Below are positions 18,601 to 26,935 of a stretch of 64,000 nucleotides of DNA, one piece after another. The notes beneath the pieces were generated by a model. That model was not told the origin of the DNA, ran no database searches, and worked only from the letters and a program-made list of their open reading frames with translations. Source of the DNA: Flavobacterium sp. KACC 22763 (lineage in GTDB: Bacteria; Bacteroidota; Bacteroidia; Flavobacteriales; Flavobacteriaceae); NCBI RefSeq assembly GCF_028736155.1, contig NZ_CP117879.1:2294001-2358000 (forward strand), written 5' to 3'. Numbering within the stretch: the first letter of the stretch is position 1; each line of letters begins with the position of its first letter. A program made the position numbers and the translations under genes.

Positions 18601-20007
18601 CCAATTATCACGATTTTCAGGATCTCTTACATATACAACTCCAGTATCATAATTAATCCACATTTCAATACTGGCATCAACACCAGGCACACCATCAACT
18701 CCAGGTATTCCTTTACCTCCTGCAATACCGTTTTTACCGTCAATTCCTTTTATTCCATCAACACCATCTTTACCACTAATTTTAACCCAATTTGGAGATT
18801 CAGCAGCCCACTCCGCATCGCGACCTTTAACAGTCATATCTTTCCCTGTATAAGCCCAGATATCGCCATTGCCATCTTTTAAAATAGCATTCAGTGTAGT
18901 AATTGAACCTGCTTCACCTGGTTTTCCATCTGTTCCAGGAATACCATCCATACCGTCTTTACCATTAATTGGAATCCAATTACTTGGATCTAATGGATCT
19001 GTTCCTGGTGTTAAAATATAAATCGTACCAGTCTCAGTATCAACATAAATAGTACTGTCTTTATTGATTCCGTTAGCTCCAGGCGTACCAGGTGCTCCGG
19101 TACCACCAACCATACCATCTTTTCCGTTATTTCCTGCCGCTCCATCTTTACCGCTAATTTTAACCCAATTTGGAGATTCAGCAGCCCACTCCGCATCGCG
19201 ACCTTTAACAGTCATATCTTTCCCTGTATAAGCCCAGATATCACCATTACCATCTTTAATGATTGCGTTAAGTGTAGTAATTGAACCTGCTTCACCTGGT
19301 TTTCCATCTGTTCCAGGAATACCAGTTGCACCATCTTTACCATTAATTGGAATCCAGTTATTTGGATCTAATGGATCTGTTCCTGGCTTAACAATATAAA
19401 CTGTTCCAGAGTCTGCATCAATATATATAGTACTGTCCTTGTTGATTCCTTCTGCTCCAGGTGTACCTGGTGCACCAGTACCGCCAACCATACCATCTTT
19501 ACCGTTATTTCCGGCTGGTCCATTTAACGGAATCCAATTATTCTTATTTTGAGGATCTCTTACATAAACAATTCCTGTTGTGTAATTGATATACATTTGA
19601 ATTGTCCCATCTAAGCCAGCAGTACCAGGCTCTCCGTCTCCTCCAGCAACACCATTGTTGCCTGTTCCAGAACCTGCTTCACCAGCAGCTGCTAATCTCA
19701 TCCATCTGTCAACATACCAATAGTAGTAACCTGGTGTAACATCTCCAGCTGTATTGGTATTAAAAACTAACAAACTATTAGTTGGTGTACCAACAATTGG
19801 CGCATAAACAGTAGTACTTGTTAATTTAACCCTAGGGATCAATATACCCTTGGTACTTGCACCGTATCTATCTAATTCAGAACCACCCAAAGTCGTGACC
19901 TCAAACTGGGTTGATTCAGTAGATGTTGTTTTCGCTCCAACAACAACCTGTGAACGGGCTGAGAAGGTAGCCAAAATAACAAATAAAGGGAGTAATCTAT
20001 TTTTCAT
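15664..20007 (-). CDS. Giant exported collagen-like repeat protein
   Basis: A 1447-residue protein with a signal peptide (about 1-19, ending SARSQ). The N-terminal module (about 20-115) ends in YYYWYVDRWMRLAAAGE, a fold also seen in the Ig/FISUMP neighbour. Residues about 115-640 alternate Gly-X-Y collagen-like blocks (GIPGTDGKPGEAG) with a repeated globular unit that contains WAYTGKD and ends in WVKI(S/N)G. Twenty 27-residue repeats follow, encoded by 16477-18096, each with KGDKGD, EKGDK and the linker LTFDDLSDSDKLAL. The C-terminal 240 residues form a beta-rich tail ending KWYVISSI. It probably makes a fibrous surface stalk. No cysteine-rich or T9SS domain was seen. Confidence 0.85.
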   Translation of the reverse strand: MKNRLLPLFVILATFSARSQVVVGAKTTSTESTQFEVTTLGGSELDRYGASTKGILIPRVKLTSTTVYAPIVGTPTNSLLVFNTNTAGDVTPGYYYWYVDRWMRLAAAGEAGSGTGNNGVAGGDGEPGTAGLDGTIQMYINYTTGIVYVRDPQNKNNWIPLNGPAGNNGKDGMVGGTGAPGTPGAEGINKDSTIYIDADSGTVYIVKPGTDPLDPNNWIPINGKDGATGIPGTDGKPGEAGSITTLNAIIKDGNGDIWAYTGKDMTVKGRDAEWAAESPNWVKISGKDGAAGNNGKDGMVGGTGAPGTPGANGINKDSTIYVDTETGTIYILTPGTDPLDPSNWIPINGKDGMDGIPGTDGKPGEAGSITTLNAILKDGNGDIWAYTGKDMTVKGRDAEWAAESPNWVKISGKDGVDGIKGIDGKNGIAGGKGIPGVDGVPGVDASIEMWINYDTGVVYVRDPENRDNWIPLTGKNGIDGIQGVPGPPGTDGAITTLDAIVKDTNGDIYAYIGSDNTVAGRALAWKNKSTDWVKINGLNGKDGLAGPTGEKGVDGKITTLDAIIKYGNDIYAYIGSADTPEKRTEEWNSGTNWIKINGSAGAQGADGKGIASTSIDPTTGEMTITYTDGSTSSAGNAKGDKGDKGDKGDKLTFDDLSDSDKLALKGDKGDQGEKGDKLTFDDLSDSDKLALKGDKGDQGEKGDKLTFDDLSDSDKLALKGDKGDQGEKGDKLTFDDLSDSDKLALKGDKGDQGEKGDKLTFDDLSDSDKLALKGDKGDQGEKGDKLTFDDLSDSDKLALKGDKGDQGEKGDKLTFDDLSDSDKLALKGDKGDQGEKGDKLTFDDLSDSDKLALKGDKGDQGEKGDKLTFDDLSDSDKLALKGDKGDQGEKGDKLTFDDLSDSDKLALKGDKGDQGEKGDKLTFDDLSDSDKLALKGDKGDQGEKGDKLTFDDLSDSDKLALKGDKGDQGEKGDKLTFDDLSDSDKLALKGDKGDQGEKGDKLTFDDLSDSDKLALKGDKGDQGEKGDKLTFDDLSDSDKLALKGDKGDQGEKGDKLTFDDLSDSDKLALKGDKGDQGEKGDKLTFDDLSDSDKLALKGDKGDQGEKGDKLTFDDLSDSDKLALKGDKGDQGEKGDKLTFDDLSDSDKLALKGDKGDQGEKGDKLTFDDLSDSDKLALKGDKGDTGEQGPAGAPGTPAINYSAGNGITISGTVISANPQNAENITGGQALTSNSPTVIKVNTGDDVLLKAASVELVPGTTGQILTTDGTTVVWKDAVAQTKASLTSTTPATVLQVIGTDATLAAATVDIVPATKEGQVLTTTLDTDGTTKVVKWQDPKSNNVMNVQLIEGNYAVTADDYTIITNGITTDITITLPDAESNEGRILVINQNDLTNTNGDDLTVKFNVDIVYSSKTSAKEILAPFVSSGSGTLKITLQAHNKKWYVISSI
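16477..18096 (-). repeat. Coding tandem array, 20 copies of 81 bp
   Basis: The unit is exactly 81 bp (27 codons), counted from the first and last copies of its LTFDDLSDSDKLAL segment, which are 19 x 81 bp apart. Nineteen units give identical protein; the first copy has KGDK in place of QGEK. Nucleotide differences between units fall at a few third positions only: Leu CTA/TTA, Glu GAG/GAA, Phe TTC/TTT and one Gly GGG/GGA. The array is expected to expand and contract. Confidence 0.95.
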
Positions 20008-20357
20008 AACCTTAATTATTATGTGTTTTAATTATTTTCTTAAGTCCTTACAATTCAAACATCTAGATTTGAAAGTGCAAAGTTCTTCTGAAAATAGATT
20101 TATTTTTGCCCGTAGAAGTTTTAAAACTTATAGATTAAGGTTATATTAAAATATTTGTTAAATCACAGAGAAGAAACCTGACATTGACCACAGCGATTAT
20201 TAGCCGGGAGAAAAAAGAATACATAAATAACTAACAAACAACTTATTAATATAAAAACAAAAGAGAGAAAACTTATGCTTTCTCTCTTTTGTTTAGTATT
20301 CTATTTGTTTACTTAAATAGATTTTTTTTAAATCCCGCTATATTTTGAATCCTCCTT
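20008..20357. other. Intergenic region, 350 bp
   Basis: The promoter of the collagen-like gene should lie in the first 150 bp, but no exact TAnnTTTG box with a matching TTTG was recognised. The far end holds the terminator of the pectin gene block at 20255-20294. Nothing else was seen. Confidence 0.5.
20255..20294 (-). terminator. Strong terminator at the end of the pectin locus
   Basis: A perfect 16-bp stem (20255-20270 with 20279-20294, core AAAAGAGAGAAA/TTTCTCTCTTTT) has an 8-nt loop. On the minus strand it is followed by an AT-rich tail. It lies 64 bp past the stop of the CE12 gene and separates the pectin genes from the collagen-like gene. Confidence 0.75.
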
Positions 20358-21101
20358 TTACTTTATTGCTTTTTTTAAGTTTCCTAAAGATTTATCCTCT
20401 AAAACCTTAATTTGGTTTATTACTATTTGTGCAATTGTCTGGGCACCTAATAAAGAAAGGTGTGTGTCATCAGCTTTATCTTTATCATAATAAGCATTTT
20501 CACCAGCTTTAAAATGCAAGTGCAGCTGTTTTGACTTTTCAGGACCATAAGACTGTTCTAGTAATTCTGTATAATACTCCAAATCTATAAAAGGAACATT
20601 ATATTCCTGTGCCACCAAACGGGTTTCTAAAGGATAATCGCCATGTGTTGGCACTAAAACTCCTTTCTCGTTAAAGTTGCGTCTGCTAATAGAGGTCAAC
20701 AATACAGGAATTGCGCCTCTATCTCTGCTTTCTTTTACAAAACGAATCAAATTATATCTATAAGCTGTATGTGGATTGGTGTAACGTGTTGAGTCTTCTA
20801 TTTTTTCGTCATTGTGACCGAATTCAATAAATACATAGTCTCCTTTTTTCAGTTTTTGATATATTGAATCCCAGCGTTTTTCTGCGATGAAGCTTTTAGT
20901 ACTTCTTCCGTTTACGGCTTTGTTGATTACTGTAATGTTTTCGTTGAAAAATGGCTGCAATACTTGCGCCCAACCATGTTCTGGATTTTTTTCAGGATCT
21001 TTTTTATTGGCCATTGTAGAGTCGCCTATACAATATAAGGTAGTCTTTTGTGCGAAACTAAATGTCGTAATTAGAAGTGTTAGAATGATATATTTTTTCA
21101 T
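20358..21101 (-). CDS. Rhamnogalacturonan acetylesterase, SGNH/GDSL family CE12
   Basis: A 247-residue hydrolase with a signal peptide (about 1-17, ending SFAQ), so periplasmic or secreted. The SGNH blocks are all visible: GDST with nucleophile Ser28, the oxyanion glycine in VNGRS, GHND (95-98), and the DDTH pair with Asp211 and His214. Length and motif spacing match rhamnogalacturonan acetylesterases of family CE12, which remove acetyl groups from galacturonic acid residues so that lyases and hydrolases can act. It is the last gene of the pectin block, 218 bp after a GH28 gene. That gap is filled by a palindromic repeat, so co-transcription is uncertain. Confidence 0.88.
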   Translation of the reverse strand: MKKYIILTLLITTFSFAQKTTLYCIGDSTMANKKDPEKNPEHGWAQVLQPFFNENITVINKAVNGRSTKSFIAEKRWDSIYQKLKKGDYVFIEFGHNDEKIEDSTRYTNPHTAYRYNLIRFVKESRDRGAIPVLLTSISRRNFNEKGVLVPTHGDYPLETRLVAQEYNVPFIDLEYYTELLEQSYGPEKSKQLHLHFKAGENAYYDKDKADDTHLSLLGAQTIAQIVINQIKVLEDKSLGNLKKAIK

Positions 21102-21126
21102 TTTCTTTTGTTATTTATTGCTGCGT

Positions 21127-21318
21127 TTTTTACTGCAAAGTTTTTTTTACCGCAAAGTTCACTAAGTTTATTTTTGTTTCTCTTTTTTGTCCAATGAACA
21201 CAAAGATTTGTCGATTCTCTTTGTGTAGACGCACTGCAGTGCGTCTCTACGGAAAAAATCTTTGCTAACTTTGCGCTTTCTTTGTGCACTTTGCGGTAAA
21301 AAAACTTTGCGGTAAAAA
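21127..21318. repeat. Nested palindromic intergenic element
   Basis: The outer arms TTTTACCGCAAAGT (21145-21158) and ACTTTGCGGTAAAA (21288-21301, repeated at 21304-21317) face each other. The centre holds a perfect 20-bp palindrome at 21227-21246, AGACGCACTGCAGTGCGTCT. The element fills almost the whole gap between the CE12 and GH28 genes. It has no coding capacity and resembles a non-autonomous or REP-type element. Confidence 0.65.
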
Positions 21319-21319
21319 T

Positions 21320-22675
21320 TTAATGTTTAGAAACCGCCGTTGGAACTGTTGCTCGTTGCCCTATAAATACATCTGTCATCAAGACGTTTTCTGCGTTTTC
21401 GTTTGATAGCGCGTTCTTCGCTTCTTTAATTTCTATGTTTTTAAAAGAGATATTTTTAATTTTTTTATCCGCAAATCCCTGAATGACAATTCCAGATTCT
21501 GATGCTTTATTGCAGGTAATATTCGAGAAATATACATTTGATATATCCGACTGATACCCTTTGCCTTCTCCGTGATAATTTGCCGTGATGTATAAACAGT
21601 CTTCTACTTGGTCTAATTCAATATCTCTAACAAATATATTTTTAATATAACCTCCACGATCAGCATTCGTTTTTAAATAAATGCCTCTTTTTAAATATCC
21701 TACCGTTTTGCAGTTTTCTACAAAAACATTCTGGACTCCAGCTGACATTTCACTGCCGATTACTACTCCGTGAAGTCCTTTAAAATTACAATTTCTGATA
21801 ATAATATTTTGGCTTGGTGTTGCTGTATTGGCTCTTCCTTCATGATCTCTTCCTGCTTTTATGGCAACATTATCATCACCGTTGTCAAAAGTGACATTCT
21901 CAATTAAAACGTCCTTTGCATATTCTGGATCTATTCCGTCGTTGTTATGATTTAGCGATTTATAACTTATGCCGCGAACGGTTATACTTTCTGATTTTAA
22001 AAGATGCAGACACCAGAATGGCGAATTTTCGATTCGAATATTCTCGACCAAAATATTTTTACAATTTAAAAACTGAATCATTTGTGGTCTTAAAAAAAAG
22101 CCTTCTCCAAATTTTCTTTCGTTTAATGGCGTATTGTTGTGATTCATGTCACGGCTTCGGTTTTTACCTTCATTCTCTTTTGCTTTAAAGGTTTTCCATG
22201 TCTTTCCTCCTTCTCCGTCAATAGTACCATCGCCAGAAATGGCAATATTGGTGCAATTGTTAGCATAAATAAGCGGACTATAATTGTACAGCATTGTGCC
22301 CTCCCAGCTCGTTAAAACCATTGGCAAATAATCTTTTGGATTATCACTGAATTTGATTTTTGCGCCTTTCTCTATCTTGAGATTGACATTGCTAACAAAA
22401 TGAATTGGCCCATTAACTTTGTAAATCCCTTTGGGTACAATAATAGTTCCGCCGTTATTTTTTTTACACAAAGCCATTGCTTTATCAAAAGCTTTTTTGT
22501 TATCTGTAATCGAATCTCCTTTTGCTCCTAATTTCTGTACATTGATTTGAAAAGAAGGAATTTCTGGAAGCTGAATTCTTTTTACAATAGAATCGACTTT
22601 TGCTAAAGGAAAATCTCCGTTTTGTGCAAAACAAGTGCTGCAAACAAGTACTAAGAACAGATATTTTAGATTCAT
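21320..22675 (-). CDS. Polygalacturonase-type glycoside hydrolase, GH28
   Basis: A 451-residue right-handed beta-helix enzyme with a signal peptide (about 1-18, ending CFAQ). The GH28 active-site set is complete: NNDGID (244-249), GDD (266-268), the HG pair (302-303) and the substrate-binding RGIYLKT (330-336). GH28 enzymes hydrolyse alpha-1,4-galacturonide links of pectin or related rhamnogalacturonan. The exact mode (endo, exo, or unsaturated-product specific) cannot be read from the sequence. It resembles the other GH28 in the window (37735-39174) at every motif, so the two are probably paralogues at opposite ends of the locus. Confidence 0.92.
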   Translation of the reverse strand: MNLKYLFLVLVCSTCFAQNGDFPLAKVDSIVKRIQLPEIPSFQINVQKLGAKGDSITDNKKAFDKAMALCKKNNGGTIIVPKGIYKVNGPIHFVSNVNLKIEKGAKIKFSDNPKDYLPMVLTSWEGTMLYNYSPLIYANNCTNIAISGDGTIDGEGGKTWKTFKAKENEGKNRSRDMNHNNTPLNERKFGEGFFLRPQMIQFLNCKNILVENIRIENSPFWCLHLLKSESITVRGISYKSLNHNNDGIDPEYAKDVLIENVTFDNGDDNVAIKAGRDHEGRANTATPSQNIIIRNCNFKGLHGVVIGSEMSAGVQNVFVENCKTVGYLKRGIYLKTNADRGGYIKNIFVRDIELDQVEDCLYITANYHGEGKGYQSDISNVYFSNITCNKASESGIVIQGFADKKIKNISFKNIEIKEAKNALSNENAENVLMTDVFIGQRATVPTAVSKH

Positions 22676-22697
22676 TTTTCTAATATTGTGTTTTTTT

Positions 22698-22950
22698 ATT
22701 TCACGCAGATTCTGCTAATTTTAGCAGATTTGCGCAGATTTAATTCTAAAAAAATCTTTTAAATCTGCTTTGATCTTTTTAAATCTGCGTGAAATTTTTT
22801 CTCTCGCTGATTTAGCAGATTTCGGAGATTTATTTTTTGTTTGTTTTTGTTTGTTTTTGTTTGTCGTCTTACTTTAGTTTTCGATCTCACTTTTCAGTGC
22901 AAACTGTGACCGAATACTGAGACTGCAAACTGAGACTGCAAACTGAGACT
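22698..22950. repeat. Inverted repeat, T/G microrepeat and 13-bp tandem repeats
   Basis: ATTTCACGCAGATT (22698-22711) faces AATCTGCGTGAAAT (22782-22795). Within it TCTGCTAA/TTAGCAGA (22711-22718, 22721-22728) forms a small hairpin. A TTTTTGTTTG microrepeat follows at about 22834-22864. Two full copies of TGAGACTGCAAAC (22918-22930, 22931-22943) and a partial third run into the TAG stop of the PL10-CE8 gene. Confidence 0.6.
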
Positions 22951-24946
22951 AAAAATACCAATTAGACACTTTATCACTAAGAACGTTCTCTATCGAATAC
23001 TGCGCTGCCTCTTTCTTGGAAAGCTGATGCGACCATTTTACTCTTTTTGATGGCTGAAAGCCTTCTCCTATGCAATTGTATTCGGCATAAAAGGCATTTT
23101 TTTCTGCTTCGGGTTTTGACCAGTTTTCCCAGCCTTCGGGTTTAATCTGATTGCCCATTTCGCAGTTTATAAAAACCGTTTTGGCATAAATGCGCCATGG
23201 TCTTCCTAAATAAACATCTTTTGCCTCTGGATTTGCCGTGAGTTTACAGTTTTTAAAAACGAATCCAAACTGCGTTCCTTCTGGCGTTGACGCTGCTGTG
23301 ATATAGGAACTTTTGATGCTGTGAATGGTGCAGTTCTCAAACAAAGCTGTTGCGCCTCCAAAGATAAAATCGGTTGTGCCTTCTATATAACAGTCTTTAA
23401 AATACTGTTTGGCCTCTTTTCCTGATAAGTACAAAGTATCCTGATTTCCTAAAAGATTACAGTTTGTTATTTTGGCTCGATTGGCTGTAACTGACAATGC
23501 AATAGCCTGTCCGTTTTCTCCTGAAGTATTTTTAATGGTTATGTTTGATGCCGAAAAATCATCTCCTTCAACCAAAAGCGTATAGGTATAAAAGGTGCTG
23601 TTTCTTCCCAGAGCAATTTTCGAGAAATTATCATCAAAAGTAATAATGGTGTTTTCTTTGCTTTCACCTTGTAAGACAACATTAGTATTCCATTCTGGGA
23701 TTCGCACTTTTTCGTTATACGTTCCGTTTTTTACAAAGATTGTCACTTTTTCATAAGGAAAAGCAGGAGTTGCATAAACAGCATCCTGAATTTTGGTATA
23801 ATCTCCAGAACCGTCTTGTGCTACTGTAATATAGTTTACATTTTTCTTTTCTGAAGCACCTACTTTAGTGCCATTTTTAACTGCCCAATCTGGAAATTTT
23901 TTTAAAACTTCTTGTGGAGCATCTGAGTACCAAGAATAACCGTTTCTTCTTTCTGATCCTATTTGGTCCAATGATTTTTTCTTGATTCCATCGCGATCGC
24001 AAAAGAAAGGCTCATTGGTTTCTAAATCCATAAATCTCGCCCAAATTGGTTTAGCATTTGCTGTTGGAATCATTTTTTTATCTACAATTTTCCCAGCGTC
24101 GTTTAAAACTCTTTTTTCTTCTAAATTGGTGATTTTTGTTTTTTCAAACCAAGCTACAGCACTTTTTACAGCCGTTACAATTTCTCTTGAAGGCTTATCA
24201 ATAGACATTAAAAGCAATACTATTTTTGCCGATTCGTAACCGCTTAGCGAAGCCAATTCAAAAGCCCTTGCATTTGCAGGAGCCAACGTAACTTCGTCAT
24301 GCTGTGCACACCACGCGGTCAAAACTCCGTTTTGTTTATATTGTGTTTTTAAAATACAGTTGATTCCCTTATCAAAAGATTTTTTACATTTTTCTACAAC
24401 CTCTTTTGATGGTTTAATGCTGTAATAATCCGATTCGTCTGCTATTGCTTTTATTACATTCATAATATTCACCATAGAATCGTCATTGTAAGTAATATGC
24501 GTATAATATCCTTTTTTTAACGGATAAAACTGTGGCCAACCGCCATTTGCATATTGTGCTTCTAGCAGATAATTCAATCCTTTTAAGAAAGATTCTCGGT
24601 AACGCTCGTCTTTAACCTGTGCATACATTCTAGACATAAAAAGCATTTCCTGACAGGTTGCTCCATTATCTGTAGTAGTTTCTACCGCTGTTTTTTTGAG
24701 TGCAATTAAATCTTTCTTCTGCTTTTCGGTCAGCTCATCCTGCATTTGAATATTCTTTGGCCAACCTCCAATATCTCTTTGATAGAGCAATACATTTTCG
24801 GCTATTCTCTTTGCATCTTCTGTTGCAAACCAAGTGGCATCATTCTTACGAATAATGTCTGGCCATCTTTTGTAAGCGGTTTGAGCATGAATTCCAATGC
24901 TTAAAAATAGAATAAGCATTAGAGCTGTTTTTTTTAATCGCATCAT
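22949..24946 (-). CDS. Two-domain pectate lyase (PL10) fused to pectin methylesterase (CE8)
   Basis: A 665-residue exported protein with a signal peptide ending IHAQ. Residues about 22-340 match family PL10 pectate lyases: the family pattern IGGWPKNIQM, the TTDNGATCQEM segment, ANGGWPQFYPL and TAWCAQHDEVTLAPANARAFE. Residues about 372-660 match CE8 pectin methylesterases: GSGDYTKIQDAV, LLGNQDTLY, catalytic aspartates around GTTDFIFG, and the substrate arginine in YLGRPWR. Together they would demethylate pectin and cleave the freed polygalacturonate by beta-elimination, yielding unsaturated oligomers. This fits the GH105 and KduI/KduD genes nearby. The 240-bp gap before it may carry its own promoter. 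Confidence 0.93.
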   Translation of the reverse strand: MMRLKKTALMLILFLSIGIHAQTAYKRWPDIIRKNDATWFATEDAKRIAENVLLYQRDIGGWPKNIQMQDELTEKQKKDLIALKKTAVETTTDNGATCQEMLFMSRMYAQVKDERYRESFLKGLNYLLEAQYANGGWPQFYPLKKGYYTHITYNDDSMVNIMNVIKAIADESDYYSIKPSKEVVEKCKKSFDKGINCILKTQYKQNGVLTAWCAQHDEVTLAPANARAFELASLSGYESAKIVLLLMSIDKPSREIVTAVKSAVAWFEKTKITNLEEKRVLNDAGKIVDKKMIPTANAKPIWARFMDLETNEPFFCDRDGIKKKSLDQIGSERRNGYSWYSDAPQEVLKKFPDWAVKNGTKVGASEKKNVNYITVAQDGSGDYTKIQDAVYATPAFPYEKVTIFVKNGTYNEKVRIPEWNTNVVLQGESKENTIITFDDNFSKIALGRNSTFYTYTLLVEGDDFSASNITIKNTSGENGQAIALSVTANRAKITNCNLLGNQDTLYLSGKEAKQYFKDCYIEGTTDFIFGGATALFENCTIHSIKSSYITAASTPEGTQFGFVFKNCKLTANPEAKDVYLGRPWRIYAKTVFINCEMGNQIKPEGWENWSKPEAEKNAFYAEYNCIGEGFQPSKRVKWSHQLSKKEAAQYSIENVLSDKVSNWYF

Positions 24947-25186
24947 TTAATCGTTTTTTAATGCTTTATTTTAAGAAACTATTTCTATCTTCTAAAAATG
25001 AAAAATTAGGCTCATTTTTAATCAAATTGTAAGAAAAATCATTAAAACACATGTTTAAGAAATCTTTTTCTTATTAAATATACTTTGATATCACTTTTAA
25101 AATTTCGTTCGACAGAATCAAATTATGAAAGCTGTTTTTTTGAAAAAAATTAAAAATTTTACTTTTTCTCCTTATTTTATATTTTT

Positions 25187-26776
25187 TTACTTCGCGATTC
25201 GAAACCAATCGACTTCAACATTTCCCGAATCATTCTTTATTTCTTCGCCTAAAGCAAAAAGTCCGACTTTGGCACCAATCCATTTTCCTTCTCTTGATTT
25301 GAAATCATTTCCTATAGTTTGATAACTTTTATCGTCTAAGCTGTAAAAGAAACTACATATTCCGTCTTTTTTAACTTGAACTCTTAGATAAATGGTACTG
25401 TTTTCAATTGCTATTGGTTTTGTTCCTGTTTCTGAAACACTTTTATCAAAAGTTCCTGTTTTCTGATTCAGATATAGTTTTCCATCAATATTTTTAAAAC
25501 ACAGAAAACTGTAATCTAATCCCATTACAATCAAACCTGTAGATTCGCCTTTAAGTCTCGAATTGAAAGTCAGTTTTGTTGTAGCGGTAAATTCTTCTGC
25601 TGGAAATTTTTGTAATAGTAAATTTGGCGCATTAAAAATGTTTGTCGTTGTGGTATTACAAAACAGATTCAGATATCCTAAACTAGTCGGAAACCCAAAA
25701 TTGGTTTGTTTGTTGGCCTGCCATTGCCATTGCAATCCCAATTTAGGTTCGTTAAATTCATCTGAAGTTGCTGGAACTTCTATTGGGTATTTTTTGCCAA
25801 CATTTGGCTTTCTATAAGTTGTGACAGGCTCACCAATTCCGTTTCTATCAAAATCTTCTCCCATAACCGGCCAGTCGTTTACCCATTTCATTGGCTGAAG
25901 ATGAACTATACGCCCGTAAGCGCCTTTATCCTGAAAATGAAAAAACCAATCTTCTCCTGTCTGCGTCGTAACCCAAGCACCTTGATGCGGACCGTTTATT
26001 GTGGTCGAACCTTGTTCTAGAACCTTTTTCTTCTCGTAAGGTCCGAAAACATTTTTCGATCTTAAAACCGTCTGCCAACCTGTTGGAACTCCTCCTGCTG
26101 GAGCAAAAATGTAGTAATATCCATTTCGTTTGTAAAATTTAGGCCCTTCAATAGTTTCTTCGCCCTTATGTCCGTCAATTACCATTATTTCGTCATGGTT
26201 TATAACGGTTCCTTCTGGATTCATAGTACAAACCACTAACAAACTTTTAATCTGCGCTCGACTTCCTGCAAAAGCATGAGTCAGATAAGCTTTTCCATCT
26301 GTATCCCAAAGTGGACTAGGATCGATCAATCCTTTTCCTGCTTTAACCAAAAGCGGTTCAGACCAAGGCCCTTCTGCTTTTTTGGCTTTTATCATATAGA
26401 TTCCGAAATCGGGATCTGGGTAATAAATATAAAATTCGTTTTTATGAAAGGTAATGCTTGGCGCCCAAACTCCGTTTCCGTGCTGTACGCTGTCGTACGT
26501 TTCAAATGGTGGCTGTTTTACCAAAGCATGACCAATAATTTTCCAGTTTACCAAGTCTTTTGAATGTAAAATGGGCAAACCAGGAATACAGTTAAAAGAT
26601 GAAGCTGTCATATAATAATCATCGCCAACGCGAACAACATCCGGATCCGAATAATCGGCATGAATAACAGGATTAGTGTAAGTTCCATCTCCATTATCTG
26701 GCGTCCAGACTTGAGCTATATTCTTTTGAAAAGGAATAATCCAGAAGAGGAATAGGATGATTTTTATGTTTTTCAT
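25187..26776 (-). CDS. Glycoside hydrolase family 43 with C-terminal beta-sandwich
   Basis: A 529-residue exported enzyme with a signal peptide (about 1-22). Residues about 30-320 form a five-bladed GH43 propeller with the expected triad: Asp44 in YSDPD, Asp152 in LIDPSP and Glu210 in TIEGPKF. Residues about 340-529 are a concanavalin-like C-terminal domain, as in GH43 beta-xylosidase/arabinofuranosidase types. In a pectin locus it most likely trims arabinose, xylose or galactose from rhamnogalacturonan side chains; the exact sugar cannot be told. It lies 159 bp downstream of the first GH105 gene, with palindromes between, so it may be separately transcribed. Confidence 0.88.
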   Translation of the reverse strand: MKNIKIILFLFWIIPFQKNIAQVWTPDNGDGTYTNPVIHADYSDPDVVRVGDDYYMTASSFNCIPGLPILHSKDLVNWKIIGHALVKQPPFETYDSVQHGNGVWAPSITFHKNEFYIYYPDPDFGIYMIKAKKAEGPWSEPLLVKAGKGLIDPSPLWDTDGKAYLTHAFAGSRAQIKSLLVVCTMNPEGTVINHDEIMVIDGHKGEETIEGPKFYKRNGYYYIFAPAGGVPTGWQTVLRSKNVFGPYEKKKVLEQGSTTINGPHQGAWVTTQTGEDWFFHFQDKGAYGRIVHLQPMKWVNDWPVMGEDFDRNGIGEPVTTYRKPNVGKKYPIEVPATSDEFNEPKLGLQWQWQANKQTNFGFPTSLGYLNLFCNTTTTNIFNAPNLLLQKFPAEEFTATTKLTFNSRLKGESTGLIVMGLDYSFLCFKNIDGKLYLNQKTGTFDKSVSETGTKPIAIENSTIYLRVQVKKDGICSFFYSLDDKSYQTIGNDFKSREGKWIGAKVGLFALGEEIKNDSGNVEVDWFRIAK

Positions 26777-26797
26777 TTTTAACTATACTTTTTATTT

Positions 26798-26830
26798 AAA
26801 CCCGACAGATTTTGAAAACCTGTCGGGTTT
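26798..26830. repeat. 11-bp hairpin AAACCCGACAG
   Basis: AAACCCGACAG (26798-26808) pairs perfectly with CTGTCGGGTTT (26820-26830) around an 11-nt loop. It lies 22 bp before the GH43 start on the minus strand. No T tract follows, so it is not an obvious terminator. It could be a REP-type repeat or a leader stem. Confidence 0.55.
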
Positions 26831-26898
26831 GTAACTTATATTTTCTTTGAGTGAGTTTCTTTGCGATGCTTTGACTCCGCTCAGCAAGACAAACATTA

Positions 26899-26932
26899 CA
26901 ATTGATAATTAACAATTAATAATTATCAATTG
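26899..26932. repeat. REP-like palindrome at the GH105 stop codon
   Basis: CAATTGATAATTA (26899-26911) and TAATTATCAATTG (26920-26932) surround 8 nt. The element ends 3 bp before the TAA stop of the minus-strand GH105 gene. It shares its core with the palindrome at 10604-10638, which has the same placement next to a minus-strand stop. Confidence 0.65.
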
Positions 26933-26935
26933 TAT

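Noticed and set aside
15664..20007. Collagen-like protein considered as a phage tail fibre
   Set aside because: It has a signal peptide and no phage structural, lysis or integrase gene lies nearby.
26798..26830. AAACCCGACAG hairpin considered as a terminator
   Set aside because: No T run follows on either strand, so it was listed as a repeat.
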